The notes under the pieces: model-generated | What the model was told of the DNA's origin: nothing | Seen by the model: the letters and a program-made list of their open reading frames with translations, nothing else | The model's database searches: none | Shown: in pieces, positions 55,579 through 64,000 of the stretch | Layout of the letters: each line of letters begins with the position of its first letter | How positions within the stretch are numbered: position 1 is the first letter of the stretch | NCBI RefSeq assembly: GCF_029265695.1 | Contig: NZ_JAJUHW010000014.1 | Coordinates: 1 to 64,000, forward strand | Source of the DNA: Gracilinema caldarium | GTDB lineage: Bacteria; Spirochaetota; Spirochaetia; Treponematales; Breznakiellaceae | Length of the DNA: 64,000 nt | Reading direction: 5' to 3' | Translations under genes and position numbers: made by a program

Positions 55579-56355
55579 ATGAGCGCAGCTATAGAGAAAT
55601 TTTCCAAAATGGGAATTAAGCACCTTATTGGTGTGGTAAGCGGAAAAGGCGGGGTTGGAAAATCGACCACCAGCGTACTTCTAGCCCAGGCTTTAGCAGC
55701 ACGGGGCTACAAGACGGGCCTTTTAGATGCGGATATGACCGGTCCCAGCATACCCCGGCTTTTTGGTCTTGAGGGGCTTAAGGGTGAAAGCGACGGCGAA
55801 AAAATCTATCCTCTTGAGTCTGATCAGGGCATCAAGGTTATTTCGGTAAATATGTTCTTACCCGAAGAAGATGAGCCGGTTATTTGGCGAGGACCGCTGC
55901 TTTCAGGTGCCCTTAAGCAGTTTTATGAAGAGGTTGCCTGGGGTGAACTCGATTACCTTGTGGTAGATTTTCCCCCTGGAACAAGCGACGTGGTCTTAAG
56001 CGGTTTCCAGCAGCTTCCTTTGGACGGTATTGTCGTGGTGGTAACCCCGCAAGACTTTGTGTCCATGATAGTAGCCAAGTCGGTAAAAATGGCCGTAAAA
56101 ACTGATGTTAAGATCCTCGGTATGGTGGAAAATATGGGGTCCATGATTTGCCCCCATTGTGGCACCGAATTTACCCTCTTTGCCCAGGGCCAGGCACGGG
56201 AAGGATTTGACAAGCTACAAATGCCGGTCCTTGCCCGCTTCCCCTGGCGGCAGGAACTTGCCCAGCGGGGATCCCTCATCTGGAGCAAACTCCCAGCTGA
56301 CCTGCAGGCTGCTGCAGATGCTCTTGTACAGAATGTGGTTATATCATTACAATAA
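55579..56355 (+). CDS. Mrp/NBP35-type ATPase, iron-sulfur cluster carrier
   Basis: The 258-residue P-loop protein has the deviant Walker A GKGGVGKST at about 24-32 and the conserved metal-site C-P-x-C in CPHCG near 191. It also has VDFPPGTSDV and VTPQDFVSM. It carries [4Fe-4S] clusters to target enzymes; the [FeFe] hydrogenase and aconitase-family enzymes in this window would be such clients, though this is inference. No ribosome-binding site precedes ATG 55579, consistent with a leaderless transcript. The next gene starts 32 bases later. Confidence 0.92.
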   Translation: MSAAIEKFSKMGIKHLIGVVSGKGGVGKSTTSVLLAQALAARGYKTGLLDADMTGPSIPRLFGLEGLKGESDGEKIYPLESDQGIKVISVNMFLPEEDEPVIWRGPLLSGALKQFYEEVAWGELDYLVVDFPPGTSDVVLSGFQQLPLDGIVVVVTPQDFVSMIVAKSVKMAVKTDVKILGMVENMGSMICPHCGTEFTLFAQGQAREGFDKLQMPVLARFPWRQELAQRGSLIWSKLPADLQAAADALVQNVVISLQ

Positions 56356-56386
56356 GCTTAATGATCTGTGGTGAACGGGGGGCTTA

Positions 56387-57322
56387 ATGCAAAAGGTGAG
56401 AAACCTTTTACTGATGATTCTGGTAGGCAGTGTCTTGTCCTGCGTTTCAGTAAAAAAGATCGAAGCTCCGGTACCGCCACCCCCTGTTCTGGAACCTGTA
56501 CCGCAGTTTTCTGTGGGGCTTCCCATGCCGGAATCGGGTGGGGAGCTTGCAGTTCTGTTTAAGGTTCCCCTTAAGATTGAAAATCCGGGAAAAGATGCCT
56601 ATACTCTGCAAAAGCTGGAAGCACAGGCGATTTTGCACCTGGCGGATCAGGACCTAGAACTAAAAACCCAGCTTGTCAGCGCTGAACAAGAACCAGTTCA
56701 GGGCACCACGATTAATCCTCACGGGAGTTTTACCTGGTTCCTTGCTGTTTCCGTACCCCTTGAGCAGGTACTTTCCCATTTTACTGAGCCTGCTTCGGCT
56801 TCTTCTCATCCAGATGGAGCTAATAATGCGTCTAAAGTGTTCGATGTTTCTGCCATGGCGATGCTCTTCGATCCGCGGGGCAAGGTTTTGAACCTGGAAA
56901 CCAAGACAGCAATACCCATGCCCCAGATCTTTTGGCCAGTGGTCAGGGTGCTGAGCATCGCAGTTAAGCGGGCTGAGCTTATCAATACGAGGCTTAAGGT
57001 TCGGCTTCTTATAGAAAACCACAATAATTTTCCCCTGACTCTATCCCGTTTTTCCTATGAGCTCTATGGAAACGGTCGTTTCTGGGCTGACGGCAGTTTT
57101 GCTGACCTCTTTACCGTCCAGGGTAACGAAAGTCTCGAGAAAGATATTTACCTCCTAATGAATTTCATCAATATGAAACGGGATTTGCTGGACCAGGTTA
57201 TTGCACTAAAATCGGTGCAATATCGTTTCCATGGGGACCTGCGGATAGAAAGCCCCCTCCTGTACTTGCCCGCCTTCCCTTATGCTTTTGACAGGCAGGG
57301 TAGCTCTCCAGTTATTGAATAA
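56387..57322 (+). CDS. Lipoprotein with LEA14-like domains
   Basis: The 311-residue protein has a lipoprotein signal peptide ending VLSC (Cys19). Two beta-rich parts follow, about 40-160 and 195-300. The second (LINTRLKVRLLIENHNNFPL) carries the LEA14/WHy pattern of stress-related proteins (x-x-N-x-x-F-x-L). The first is similar but weaker (FKVPLKIENPGKDAYTLQ). It should be anchored in the inner or outer membrane. The gene may be cotranscribed with mrp. Exact function is unknown. Confidence 0.75.
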   Translation: MQKVRNLLLMILVGSVLSCVSVKKIEAPVPPPPVLEPVPQFSVGLPMPESGGELAVLFKVPLKIENPGKDAYTLQKLEAQAILHLADQDLELKTQLVSAEQEPVQGTTINPHGSFTWFLAVSVPLEQVLSHFTEPASASSHPDGANNASKVFDVSAMAMLFDPRGKVLNLETKTAIPMPQIFWPVVRVLSIAVKRAELINTRLKVRLLIENHNNFPLTLSRFSYELYGNGRFWADGSFADLFTVQGNESLEKDIYLLMNFINMKRDLLDQVIALKSVQYRFHGDLRIESPLLYLPAFPYAFDRQGSSPVIE

Positions 57323-57360
57323 GTTTAAGCAGTCCTGATGTTTCGCTTCTTGACAGCCTC

Positions 57361-57389
57361 TTGACAGATATTAGTTGAAAAATTACAAT
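57361..57389 (+). promoter_or_regulatory. Promoter of the beta-glucosidase operon
   Basis: TTGACA (57361-57366), 17 bases, TACAAT (57384-57389). It lies 58 bases before ATG 57447. Another TTGACA is found 11 bases upstream (57350-57355). Confidence 0.7.
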
Positions 57390-57446
57390 CAAAGTAAAGC
57401 CTTGCACAAGGTATTAACGACAACAAATACGAGGGAGGCACAGGGG

Positions 57447-58787
57447 ATGCCGAAATTTGATTTTCCTGAGGATTTTATATGGGGAACCGCAACTGCCAGT
57501 TTCCAGGTGGAAGGGGCTGCCTATGAGGATGGCCGAGGCGAAAGCATTTGGGACCGGTTTTGCAGAATGCCGGGCAAGGTTTTTGCAGGCGATAACGGGG
57601 ATGTGGCTTGTGACCAGTACCATCGGTATCCAGAAGATATTAAATTGATGAAAGAAGCGGGAATCCAGGCTTACCGTTTTTCTATAGCCTGGCCCAGAAT
57701 CTACCCTGAAGGTACCGGCCAAGTGAATCCGAAGGGCCTTGCCTATTACCGAGCTTTGGCAACCGCCCTCCGGGATGCGGGCATAGAACCGGTGGCGACC
57801 CTGTACCATTGGGACCTGCCCCAGGCGCTGCAGGAGCGGGGGGGCTGGGAAAGCCGAGAGATTGCCTTTGCCTTTGAACAGTATGCAAAAACCTGCTTTG
57901 CTGAGCTCGGAGATCTTATTCATACCTGGATTACCCTGAATGAACCTTGGTGTTCCGCTTACTTAGGTTATGCCATGGGTCACCATGCACCGGGGCTTAC
58001 GGATATAAACGCAGCGGTACGGGCAGTCCATCACCTTAATCTTGCTCATGGCCTTGCGGTTCGAGCCTTCCGGGCTTCAGGCAAGAAGGGGCGCATCGGC
58101 ATTACCTGGAATATTATGATTCCCCGGCCTGCAACCAGGCAGGAACAGGATGTACGGGCCGCCGAATACTGCATCGATCGGGATACCCGCATGTTTACCG
58201 GACCGGTGTGCGGCCATGGTTATCCCCGGGCATTTCTAGCGAGTATGGGCCTCTCAGTGCCTGAAGAGCCGGGCGATATGGAGATAATATCCCAAAAAAT
58301 CGATTTTGCGGGTCTTAATTATTACAGCGAGAGCGCGGTCGCCTGGGATGTGAGCAAAGAGGACCATGTCCGCTGGGTTCCAACCTGGCAGGAAAAGACT
58401 GATATGGGCTGGCCTATTGTTCCCCAGGGGTTTAAGCGTTATCTCCGTTGGCTCACCGCGGAGACCGGAGGTATCCCCATCTATGTAACCGAAAACGGCT
58501 GTGCCCAAAAGGACGAAGTCGTCATCGATGAAACGGGGCTCCAGCGGGTCCATGATACGGGGCGTATCGCTTACCTCAGGTCTCATTTCCTTGCTATGAA
58601 AGAAGCGCTGGATGAAGGGATTCCGCTCAAGGGCTATTTCCTCTGGTCCCTTTTGGACAATTTTGAATGGGCCCATGGCTACTCTAAGCGGTTTGGTATT
58701 ATCTATATGAATTATGAGACCTTGCAACGAATTCCTAAAGACAGTTACTATTACTACAGGGATGTTATTGCAGGGTATGGTGAATGA
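57447..58787 (+). CDS. GH1 beta-glucosidase
   Basis: The 446-residue enzyme is a family 1 glycoside hydrolase, cytoplasmic, hydrolysing beta-glucosides such as cellobiose. The acid/base is E166 in TLNEPW and the nucleophile E349 in YVTENGC. The substrate motif WGTATASFQVEGA is at the N-terminus and WSLLDNFEWAHGYSKRFG near the C-terminus. I start it at ATG 57447 (GGGAGG upstream) because a frame opening at 57375 would lie before the -10 box. The ATGA overlap with the ROK regulator gene makes a two-gene module. The absence of a 6-phospho-substrate motif favours free glucosides. Confidence 0.93.
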   Translation: MPKFDFPEDFIWGTATASFQVEGAAYEDGRGESIWDRFCRMPGKVFAGDNGDVACDQYHRYPEDIKLMKEAGIQAYRFSIAWPRIYPEGTGQVNPKGLAYYRALATALRDAGIEPVATLYHWDLPQALQERGGWESREIAFAFEQYAKTCFAELGDLIHTWITLNEPWCSAYLGYAMGHHAPGLTDINAAVRAVHHLNLAHGLAVRAFRASGKKGRIGITWNIMIPRPATRQEQDVRAAEYCIDRDTRMFTGPVCGHGYPRAFLASMGLSVPEEPGDMEIISQKIDFAGLNYYSESAVAWDVSKEDHVRWVPTWQEKTDMGWPIVPQGFKRYLRWLTAETGGIPIYVTENGCAQKDEVVIDETGLQRVHDTGRIAYLRSHFLAMKEALDEGIPLKGYFLWSLLDNFEWAHGYSKRFGIIYMNYETLQRIPKDSYYYYRDVIAGYGE

Positions 58788-59971
58788 TAGAAGGCAAAAA
58801 TGAATGGTACGGTTCCCGGATTCTTTCGCTGCTTTATAAGAGTCCCGGCATAAGCCGATCGGACTTGGCAGACCTCTTAGGCTTGGATCGGGGAACTGTA
58901 AGCCGCATTGTACAGTATCTTGTTTCAAGCGGACTTGTTGTGGAAGGGGAAGAAATTCTGGAAAGCTCGGATCAGGCGGGCCGTAAGAAGATCGCCCTCT
59001 ATTTATCCGATTATTCTGGCTATTCTATCGGTCTTGAAGTACAGTTTGAATTTATCAAATACGGTGCGCTGAGCCCCCTGGGCACTGAACTCTTTTCCGG
59101 TATTTTTTACCGGTCTACCAAAGGGAACCTGGTAGAAGATATTGAATATGCGGTTCGTCTAGTAAGAGAAAAATTTCCTCAAAAGAAGCTGTTTGGCGTA
59201 GGTATCGCTTTAAGCGGTCTGGTTGACCCGATCCGGGGCGTTTTGTTATTCAGTCTTTCTTTAGGGGCCCGAGAGCATCCTCTGGCGCTCGGAGCGGAAT
59301 TGGAAAGGCGCTTGGGTGTGCCGGTCTTCCTTGACAACGACGCAAAGTGCTGCTGTTACGATGTACTGTCCCGTTCATCCACAAATCGCTATGCAGAACC
59401 TGGAATGCCGCTCGTTTCTGAATCGGGGAATTTTATTTATACCTTCTGTGAGTTTATTGACAATCCTGAAGATACAGAGAAGTACGAACGGATCGGAATA
59501 GGGACCGCAGTGGTCTTGCAGGAGAAGATTTTTTACGGTAGCCGCTTTGCTGCCGGCGAGTTCCGTAACCTGTATGCGGATCCTAATCTTCCCGGTCAAT
59601 TTGGCCGCTATTCCTGCGATTATTTTCTGTCCATGAAAACTGACCCGGAGCGGCGGGCCCTCTTTATCCATGACCTCGCCGGCAGCATGGCCTATATTGC
59701 CAATTTCATGGATATTCAGCTCCTTTATATGGGGGGCGGCATTGAACGGTACGGCGAAGAATTACAGGCAGCCTTTGACCGGGCGGTAGAAAGCACCTGG
59801 CTTTATCAGGAATATCTTCCCCGGCATATTCAAATCCAATTTGATCCCTCGGACGAAAAACCTGCGGTCCGCGGGGCCGCCGCTATGGTGCACCGGCATA
59901 TTTTCCTGGGGCCTATCCACGAGGGACAAAAGCGGACCGGACTTGCTTATCTGGAATCTCTGCTGGATTGA
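58784..59971 (+). CDS. ROK-family transcriptional regulator
   Basis: The 395-residue protein has a winged helix (residues 10-65, SRSDLADLLGLDRGTVSRIV) and a ROK sugar-binding domain (about 85-380, FGVGIALSGLVDPIRGVLL, VPVFLDNDAKCC). The regulatory ROK zinc motif usually reads CxCGxxGCxE; here it is not visible, and YMGGGIERYGEEL closes the domain. It probably senses glucose or a beta-glucoside and represses the adjacent glucosidase. Its ATG overlaps the glucosidase stop in ATGA. Confidence 0.88.
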   Translation: MIEGKNEWYGSRILSLLYKSPGISRSDLADLLGLDRGTVSRIVQYLVSSGLVVEGEEILESSDQAGRKKIALYLSDYSGYSIGLEVQFEFIKYGALSPLGTELFSGIFYRSTKGNLVEDIEYAVRLVREKFPQKKLFGVGIALSGLVDPIRGVLLFSLSLGAREHPLALGAELERRLGVPVFLDNDAKCCCYDVLSRSSTNRYAEPGMPLVSESGNFIYTFCEFIDNPEDTEKYERIGIGTAVVLQEKIFYGSRFAAGEFRNLYADPNLPGQFGRYSCDYFLSMKTDPERRALFIHDLAGSMAYIANFMDIQLLYMGGGIERYGEELQAAFDRAVESTWLYQEYLPRHIQIQFDPSDEKPAVRGAAAMVHRHIFLGPIHEGQKRTGLAYLESLLD

Positions 59972-59979
59972 GGCTAAAT

Positions 59980-60990
59980 TTATTGGCCGGTCATGGGAAA
60001 GGGAAGCACACTGTCTATGGTGGAGCGGCCGACAATGGCCATAACGAGCCGATCCAGTCCCATGGCTACCCCTGAACAGGCTGGGAAACTCCGTATTTTG
60101 CCATCCCGGTCCCGGCGAGGTTCGAATACCCGCCAGTATTGTTCATCAATTTGATGAGAAACCAGGGCCTTCTTTTGTTTTTCTTCCCCTTCTGCCGCAA
60201 AATATCGGCGGACCTCTCCGCTGTCGGTTTCTTCAGTATAACAATTGGCGAGCTCTATGCCCCGTACATATAGTTCCCATCGTTCTTTGGCTAGACTGCC
60301 TGTACAATTTTTTGCAAGGCAGGGCACAAAAGACGGGTAATCCATAAGCGCCACAGGTTTGTCCCGGGGCAGGTTTGGTTCCACCGTATGGACAAAAATA
60401 AGGTTATAAAGATCCCCTAGGTCCATAAAGTCCGCAACCGGCAAACCAAGCCGTAGGGCCTCTGCTGCGAGAGCTTCCCGGCTCTGGCGTGCGACCGTGT
60501 AGAGCGAAAAGCCTGCCCAGCGCTGAAAGGCTTCTTCCATGCACATCTGTACAAAGGGGGGCTGCACATCCGCTGGAGCATCAGGGGGCAACACAGACCG
60601 GAAGAGATCCTCCGTAATGGCAACCGAATCCTTATAGGTGGCTCCTATGGTGTAGTATTCAAGCATGGTAAATTCGGGGCTGTGGAGCCTGCCGGTCGAT
60701 TCGCCGTTTCGGAAGCATTTGCTTATCTGATATATGCTTGTTCGATGCTGGGCTATAAGCTGTTTCATCCATAGTTCCGGAGACGGAACCAGATAGTACT
60801 CTTTGCGCCGCTCTCTTCCTGCGCTGTCCGGGGGTAGCAAGTATTCGGTTTTAAATACCTCAAGACATGTTTCCGGGATCAGGTGCGGCGCAAGAATGGG
60901 GGTATCTACTTCGAGATAATTACGGCTTTCAAAAAAGGAGCGGATGGCCTTGAAAATACGGCTCCGCTCACGAAGCAGTTCTATATCCAT
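59980..60990 (-). CDS. epmA: EF-P beta-lysine ligase (EpmA/PoxA/GenX)
   Basis: The 336-residue protein is a class II lysyl-tRNA synthetase-like catalytic core without the tRNA-binding domain. Visible are motif 1 (ESRNYLEVDTPILAP), motif 2 (FRNGESTGRLHSPEFTMLEY) and motif 3 (ACSGVAMGLDRLVMAIVG). EpmA attaches beta-lysine to the conserved lysine of EF-P, whose gene is at 48046-48609. The epmB aminomutase is not in the window. The order epmA-murD-unknown reads leftward with 9-base spacing. Confidence 0.93.
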   Translation of the reverse strand: MDIELLRERSRIFKAIRSFFESRNYLEVDTPILAPHLIPETCLEVFKTEYLLPPDSAGRERRKEYYLVPSPELWMKQLIAQHRTSIYQISKCFRNGESTGRLHSPEFTMLEYYTIGATYKDSVAITEDLFRSVLPPDAPADVQPPFVQMCMEEAFQRWAGFSLYTVARQSREALAAEALRLGLPVADFMDLGDLYNLIFVHTVEPNLPRDKPVALMDYPSFVPCLAKNCTGSLAKERWELYVRGIELANCYTEETDSGEVRRYFAAEGEEKQKKALVSHQIDEQYWRVFEPRRDRDGKIRSFPACSGVAMGLDRLVMAIVGRSTIDSVLPFPMTGQ

Positions 60991-60999
60991 CGGTTTGCT

Positions 61000-62496
61000 C
61001 TATGCTAAGCGGCGGATTGCCTCTTTCCATTTTCTGCCCCGGTCAAACTCATTCAGGAACATACCGAAGGAAGCACATCCCGGGCTCAGTACAACCTTAT
61101 CTCCCGGTTGGGCTTTCCCGATGGCAGCCAAGACTGCCCGATCCAGGTTGTCAAAGGGGCCGAGATAGGAAATGCCCCGGGCATCCAATAGCTGCTTGAG
61201 CTTCTCTGTACCGGTGCCTGCCAGGAGTATCACCTGTTTTGTTTTTCTGCAGGCCTCTGCCAGGGGGGTAAAATCCAGGTTTTTATCGGTTCCGCCGGTA
61301 ACCAATATGGGTCTTTGGTCAAAGGCCTGTACTGCCGCTGCGGCAGCTTCCGGTATGGTGGCTGCCGTATCATTGTAAAAGCGTATTCCCCGATTTTCAT
61401 AAAAAAACTCGAGCCGGTGTTCTATGCCGGGGAAGCTGCCCAGGGCTTCTCGTACGAGTTCCGGCGGTATTCCCAAATCTAGGAGCCCCAAAGCACAGGC
61501 AAGCAGGTTTTGCTTTTGGTGTATGCCGGGCACAAGTGGTGCTTCCGGAACAACCTTGGCGATAGAACCGTCAGCAAGCCGGGCGAAGCAGGGTCCTTGG
61601 GAGCCATCTATCCATCCATCTAATTCTGCTTTAGGTTCTCCGCGGTGCCCTTCTCGGCGATCCTGTGCCTCCTGGCCTGAGAGCCAGGTCTGATAGATTC
61701 GCGGCCGGCCCTTAGTTTCGGCGGCAAAGCTGCGTCCCCAGCTGTCACTGCCGGTAACAGTCACATCAGAGCTATCCTGACCCTGGTAAAGCACCCGTTT
61801 ATCCGCCACATAGGCTTCCATGGTCCCATACCGGTCCAGGTGATCCGGCAGTATGGTGGTGAGAATGGCAACCTGCGGTTTAAGCAGGGCCCGTTCTGCT
61901 GCCTGAGAACCGTTTGTCCCTGCCGGTATGAGTTTCCTTCCCCTTAAATCCCCAAGCTGCCAGCTTGAAAGTTCAAGAACCACATCATCTTCTGGCCGCA
62001 GCTGGTCTAAAAAGGTGAGGGGGGATACGGTAATATTGCCGCCCAGATAGGCTCGGCCAGGGAGCAGAGGCTTCTCATGGCTAGCTGTGGTGTTTCGCAA
62101 TGAGGAAAGAGCCCAGTGGAGGGCGCTCGCGGTGCTCGATTTTCCCTTGGATCCCGTTACTGCGCAAAGCCGGGCGGGATTCTCCTGTAAAAAGATGGAA
62201 ATATCCGTTTCTATCCGCTTGGCCGCAGCCAGAAACGGCGAATCGGGTTTTACCGCGGGGTTTTTAACCACCACGTCGGCGTTCTTAAAATCTGACATTT
62301 CATGTTTGCCCAATACGAACCTAATGGGGAGATCTCCCAGGGCTTCAATACTGGGACGCAAGACCGTCTCGTCCCGCAGGTCTGTAACAGTAACCTGGGC
62401 ACCATGGCTGGCAAGATAGCGGGCGGCCTCAAGCCCGCCGCCATTAAGGCCGAGCCCCATAACAACAACGCGGCTTCCTGAAAATTTAGAACTCAA
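61000..62496 (-). CDS. murD: UDP-N-acetylmuramoyl-L-alanine--D-glutamate ligase
   Basis: MurD adds D-glutamate to the peptidoglycan stem. The 498-residue length exceeds the usual 440-460. The ATP loop is VTGSKGKSSTASALH near 113-127. NPAVKPDSPFL and LPDHLDRYGTMEAY are typical, and SPGCASFGMFLNEFDRG closes the enzyme. A charged insertion (GQEAQDRREGHRGEPKAE) near residue 275 accounts for the extra length. The start is a TTG at 62496 with AAGGAG seven bases upstream. An alternative ATG lies 12 codons in. It overlaps the upstream gene by 11 bases. Confidence 0.93.
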   Translation of the reverse strand: MSSKFSGSRVVVMGLGLNGGGLEAARYLASHGAQVTVTDLRDETVLRPSIEALGDLPIRFVLGKHEMSDFKNADVVVKNPAVKPDSPFLAAAKRIETDISIFLQENPARLCAVTGSKGKSSTASALHWALSSLRNTTASHEKPLLPGRAYLGGNITVSPLTFLDQLRPEDDVVLELSSWQLGDLRGRKLIPAGTNGSQAAERALLKPQVAILTTILPDHLDRYGTMEAYVADKRVLYQGQDSSDVTVTGSDSWGRSFAAETKGRPRIYQTWLSGQEAQDRREGHRGEPKAELDGWIDGSQGPCFARLADGSIAKVVPEAPLVPGIHQKQNLLACALGLLDLGIPPELVREALGSFPGIEHRLEFFYENRGIRFYNDTAATIPEAAAAAVQAFDQRPILVTGGTDKNLDFTPLAEACRKTKQVILLAGTGTEKLKQLLDARGISYLGPFDNLDRAVLAAIGKAQPGDKVVLSPGCASFGMFLNEFDRGRKWKEAIRRLA

Positions 62497-63433
62497 TCCT
62501 AAACTCCTTCTGTTCCTGCCGGTTAAGATAGGCTGTAACCGTCAGGTTCGTCCAGAGCTTTTTAAAGTTCCCGTTCACTTTTTGCCGCAATTCTTGGAAA
62601 AGGGGAATGTTTTCGGAGAACGTGCTGGTCTTGAGGGTTTGCTGGATTTTTCCAAGATGGGGTTCCAGAAATTGCAGGGCTCCCTCAAGGTAGGGCAAGA
62701 GCTGCCGCCGCCGATCGGGAGTCGGTCCAAGGATAGACATGCAGATGGTTTTGTATTTGCAGGTGAAGGGATAATAGGGATAGATCCGCTGCCCTTCGGC
62801 TATGAAGAGCTTGGTAAAAAATTTAGTTAGTTCCGTGTCTATCCAGATACCGCGGACCAAGTATCCTTTGCCTGTTTCCCCGATCCATGTATTGGAAATG
62901 GTCTGGTGTATTTTAAATGACACAATTTTACCCATTTCGGTGAGTACTGCCTCGAGGGGTATGCAGTCACTCTCTAAATAGAGCCGGTTAGTTCGATACA
63001 CGGCGGTAAAGTCGTTGCTGCCCCGTTCAAGCAGTTCATGTTCGAGCGGGCGGTATTGCAGGTTAATCCTGAGAAGAAAAAGAAAGTACCGTTCGCCGAT
63101 TTTGTAAATTCGGTAAAAGCAGGGTTTCTGTATTTCTGCAGGGTCAAAGAAATACGTTAGGTCTGAAAAAAAGTCTGGAACCAGGGGCAGCATGGAGTCT
63201 ATAAAGTCATGCAGCGCATTGGAATAATCAGTCCGGGGAACCGCTTCCCGTACATCATGATGAATGGGGAAGCGGGGCACCACAAAGGGTTCAGGGACTT
63301 CCAAAAAGTACTCTTCACTTTGGTTAAAATGATGGGTGTACGGTTTTTCCAATGAACGATGGGGCGTCTGCAACTTTTGGTTAATAATACGGTCCGAAAA
63401 CCCAGGCCGTATCTCGTTTAATAGCTGTTCCAT
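62486..63433 (-). CDS. Conserved-looking protein of unknown function upstream of murD
   Basis: The 315-residue soluble protein has no signal peptide or membrane helix and no domain I recognise. It contains many aromatic residues (EYFLEVPEPFVVPRFP, FSDLTYFFDPAEIQKPCF) and alternating beta/alpha pattern. ATG 63433 is well placed. It shares 11 bases with murD at its 3' end, which suggests coupled translation and possibly a role in envelope growth, but that is inference only. Confidence 0.6.
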   Translation of the reverse strand: MEQLLNEIRPGFSDRIINQKLQTPHRSLEKPYTHHFNQSEEYFLEVPEPFVVPRFPIHHDVREAVPRTDYSNALHDFIDSMLPLVPDFFSDLTYFFDPAEIQKPCFYRIYKIGERYFLFLLRINLQYRPLEHELLERGSNDFTAVYRTNRLYLESDCIPLEAVLTEMGKIVSFKIHQTISNTWIGETGKGYLVRGIWIDTELTKFFTKLFIAEGQRIYPYYPFTCKYKTICMSILGPTPDRRRQLLPYLEGALQFLEPHLGKIQQTLKTSTFSENIPLFQELRQKVNGNFKKLWTNLTVTAYLNRQEQKEFRIEF

Positions 63434-63488
63434 TGTTTGTTCATTTAATGATACTACGGGAATGAGGTTATTTCAAACAAATAAAACA

Positions 63489-63517
63489 TTGCAGGCTCTA
63501 GTTCTTCATAGTATAAT
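63489..63517 (+). promoter_or_regulatory. Promoter of the DUF2147 gene
   Basis: TTGCAG (63489-63494), 17 bases, TATAAT (63512-63517), 32 bases before ATG 63549. It is a near-consensus -10 box. Confidence 0.7.
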
Positions 63518-63548
63518 GACCGCACGTTCATTATGAGGAGGATTTTGA

Positions 63549-64000
63549 ATGAAAAAGGCTCTTTTGTTAGTTTCAGCATTGCTCGTCCTTTCCAGCATGG
63601 CCCTCTTTGCGGCTGATCCTGTAGAAGGTCTCTGGAAAAGCGTGGATGAGCAGGGAGTAGCAACCGCTTTCTGGAAAATTTATGAAAAAAACGGGGTGCT
63701 TTTCGGTGAAATTGTTAAGATTGTCGGCAAAAGCGATGATACGATAGCAACTGCAGCAAAACCGAGCTATAAAAACTTCCCTATCCCTGGCGAAGTCAAT
63801 AAAATGAAGGTTGTGGGAACTCCCTGGATTTACGGCCTTAAGAAAAAAGCTCCTGGCCAGTGGGAAGGGGGCAATATAATTGATCCTGGCAAAGGAGATA
63901 TTTATAACTGCAAAATTACCTTCCGGCCAGCGGACGGTAAAAAGTATAAAACCGACATACTCGAAATGCGGGGCGAAATAGGCCTGGGTATTGGGCGCAG
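63549..64000 (+). CDS. DUF2147-family exported protein, cut by the right window edge
   Basis: It starts with a signal peptide (about 21 residues, ending LFAAD) after GAGGAGG. The mature part matches the DUF2147 pattern (PVEGLWKSVDEQGVATAFWK, GEIVKIVG, GKGDIYNCKITF, MRGEIGLGIGRS). The family is small, secreted and often found in spirochaetes and proteobacteria; its function is unknown. The right 3' end is outside the window, so 150 codons are visible. Confidence 0.85.
   Translation, partial: MKKALLLVSALLVLSSMALFAADPVEGLWKSVDEQGVATAFWKIYEKNGVLFGEIVKIVGKSDDTIATAAKPSYKNFPIPGEVNKMKVVGTPWIYGLKKKAPGQWEGGNIIDPGKGDIYNCKITFRPADGKKYKTDILEMRGEIGLGIGR

Noticed and set aside
57375-57446. Upstream start of the GH1 gene
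   Set aside because: It would lie before the -10 box (57384-57389). The ATG at 57447 starts at the family's usual N-terminus.

Overview
The window is about 50% GC and densely coded. It most likely comes from a spirochaete of the Treponema / Spirochaetaceae group. The evidence is a cheA - cheW-cheR fusion - cheX - cheY operon, an LL-diaminopimelate aminotransferase lysine pathway, a soluble receptor-like protein beside cheD, a trimeric [FeFe] hydrogenase, and a methanogen-type NrpR nitrogen regulator next to glutamate dehydrogenase. That last feature and the hydrogenase resemble free-living or termite-gut treponemes more than host pathogens. Species assignment is inference.

Layout. 1-800: edge of an IS3-family insertion sequence and a decayed surface-type protein gene. 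857-4997: membrane HD-GYP phosphodiesterase and a large PEP/pyruvate-binding protein with a degenerate KaiC-like N-terminus. 4957-7480: gdhA and nrpR, divergent, with two tandem palindromic operators between them. 7483-9196: two surface-protein genes, each broken by one in-frame stop. 9437-15005: NAD(P)-linked [FeFe] hydrogenase (hydC, hydB fused to a GltD-like flavoprotein, hydA). 15039-18056: chemoreceptor, membrane Fe-S protein and thioredoxin. 18206-20641: XRE-cupin regulator with leuC and leuD. 20657-23878: MFS transporter, DUF554 protein and a MalK/UgpC ATPase. 23995-28285: soluble receptor-like protein, cheD and an RNB-family ribonuclease. 28450-35168: complete aspartate-to-lysine operon lysC-dapB-dapA-asd-lysA-dapL. 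35244-37937: one-domain asparaginase and two exported proteins. 38035-42816: chemotaxis operon. 42873: tRNA-Val. 43041-46638: zwf, opcA and a D-lactate dehydrogenase-like gene. 46635-48609: methyltransferase and efp. 48719-55430: two-component system, enhancer-like sites, a consensus sigma-54 promoter and a sulfur-uptake-type operon. 55579-64000: Mrp ATPase, LEA-type lipoprotein, GH1 glucosidase with ROK regulator, epmA, murD, an unknown protein and a truncated DUF2147 gene.

How the parts fit. GdhA assimilates ammonium and NrpR, by family a 2-oxoglutarate-sensing repressor, probably controls it through the tandem TGCC-N8-GGCA sites. The hydrogenase links H2 to NAD(P)H and probably ferredoxin. 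The lysine operon makes meso-diaminopimelate and lysine. Zwf with OpcA feeds the oxidative pentose phosphate route, and GH1 with its ROK regulator is a beta-glucoside module. Efp and EpmA form a modifier-substrate pair about 12 kb apart. The most system-like accessory block is 48.7-55.4 kb: a sensor kinase and NtrC-type regulator upstream of a sigma-54 promoter that drives a TusA-like carrier, a split YeeE/YedE-type channel and a thioredoxin-reductase-like flavoprotein with a cysteine-poor thioredoxin-like tail.

I saw no CRISPR array, prophage or rRNA. No stretch longer than about 300 bases lacks a gene. The longest gaps (8482-8728 and 52393-52674) hold regulatory elements described below.
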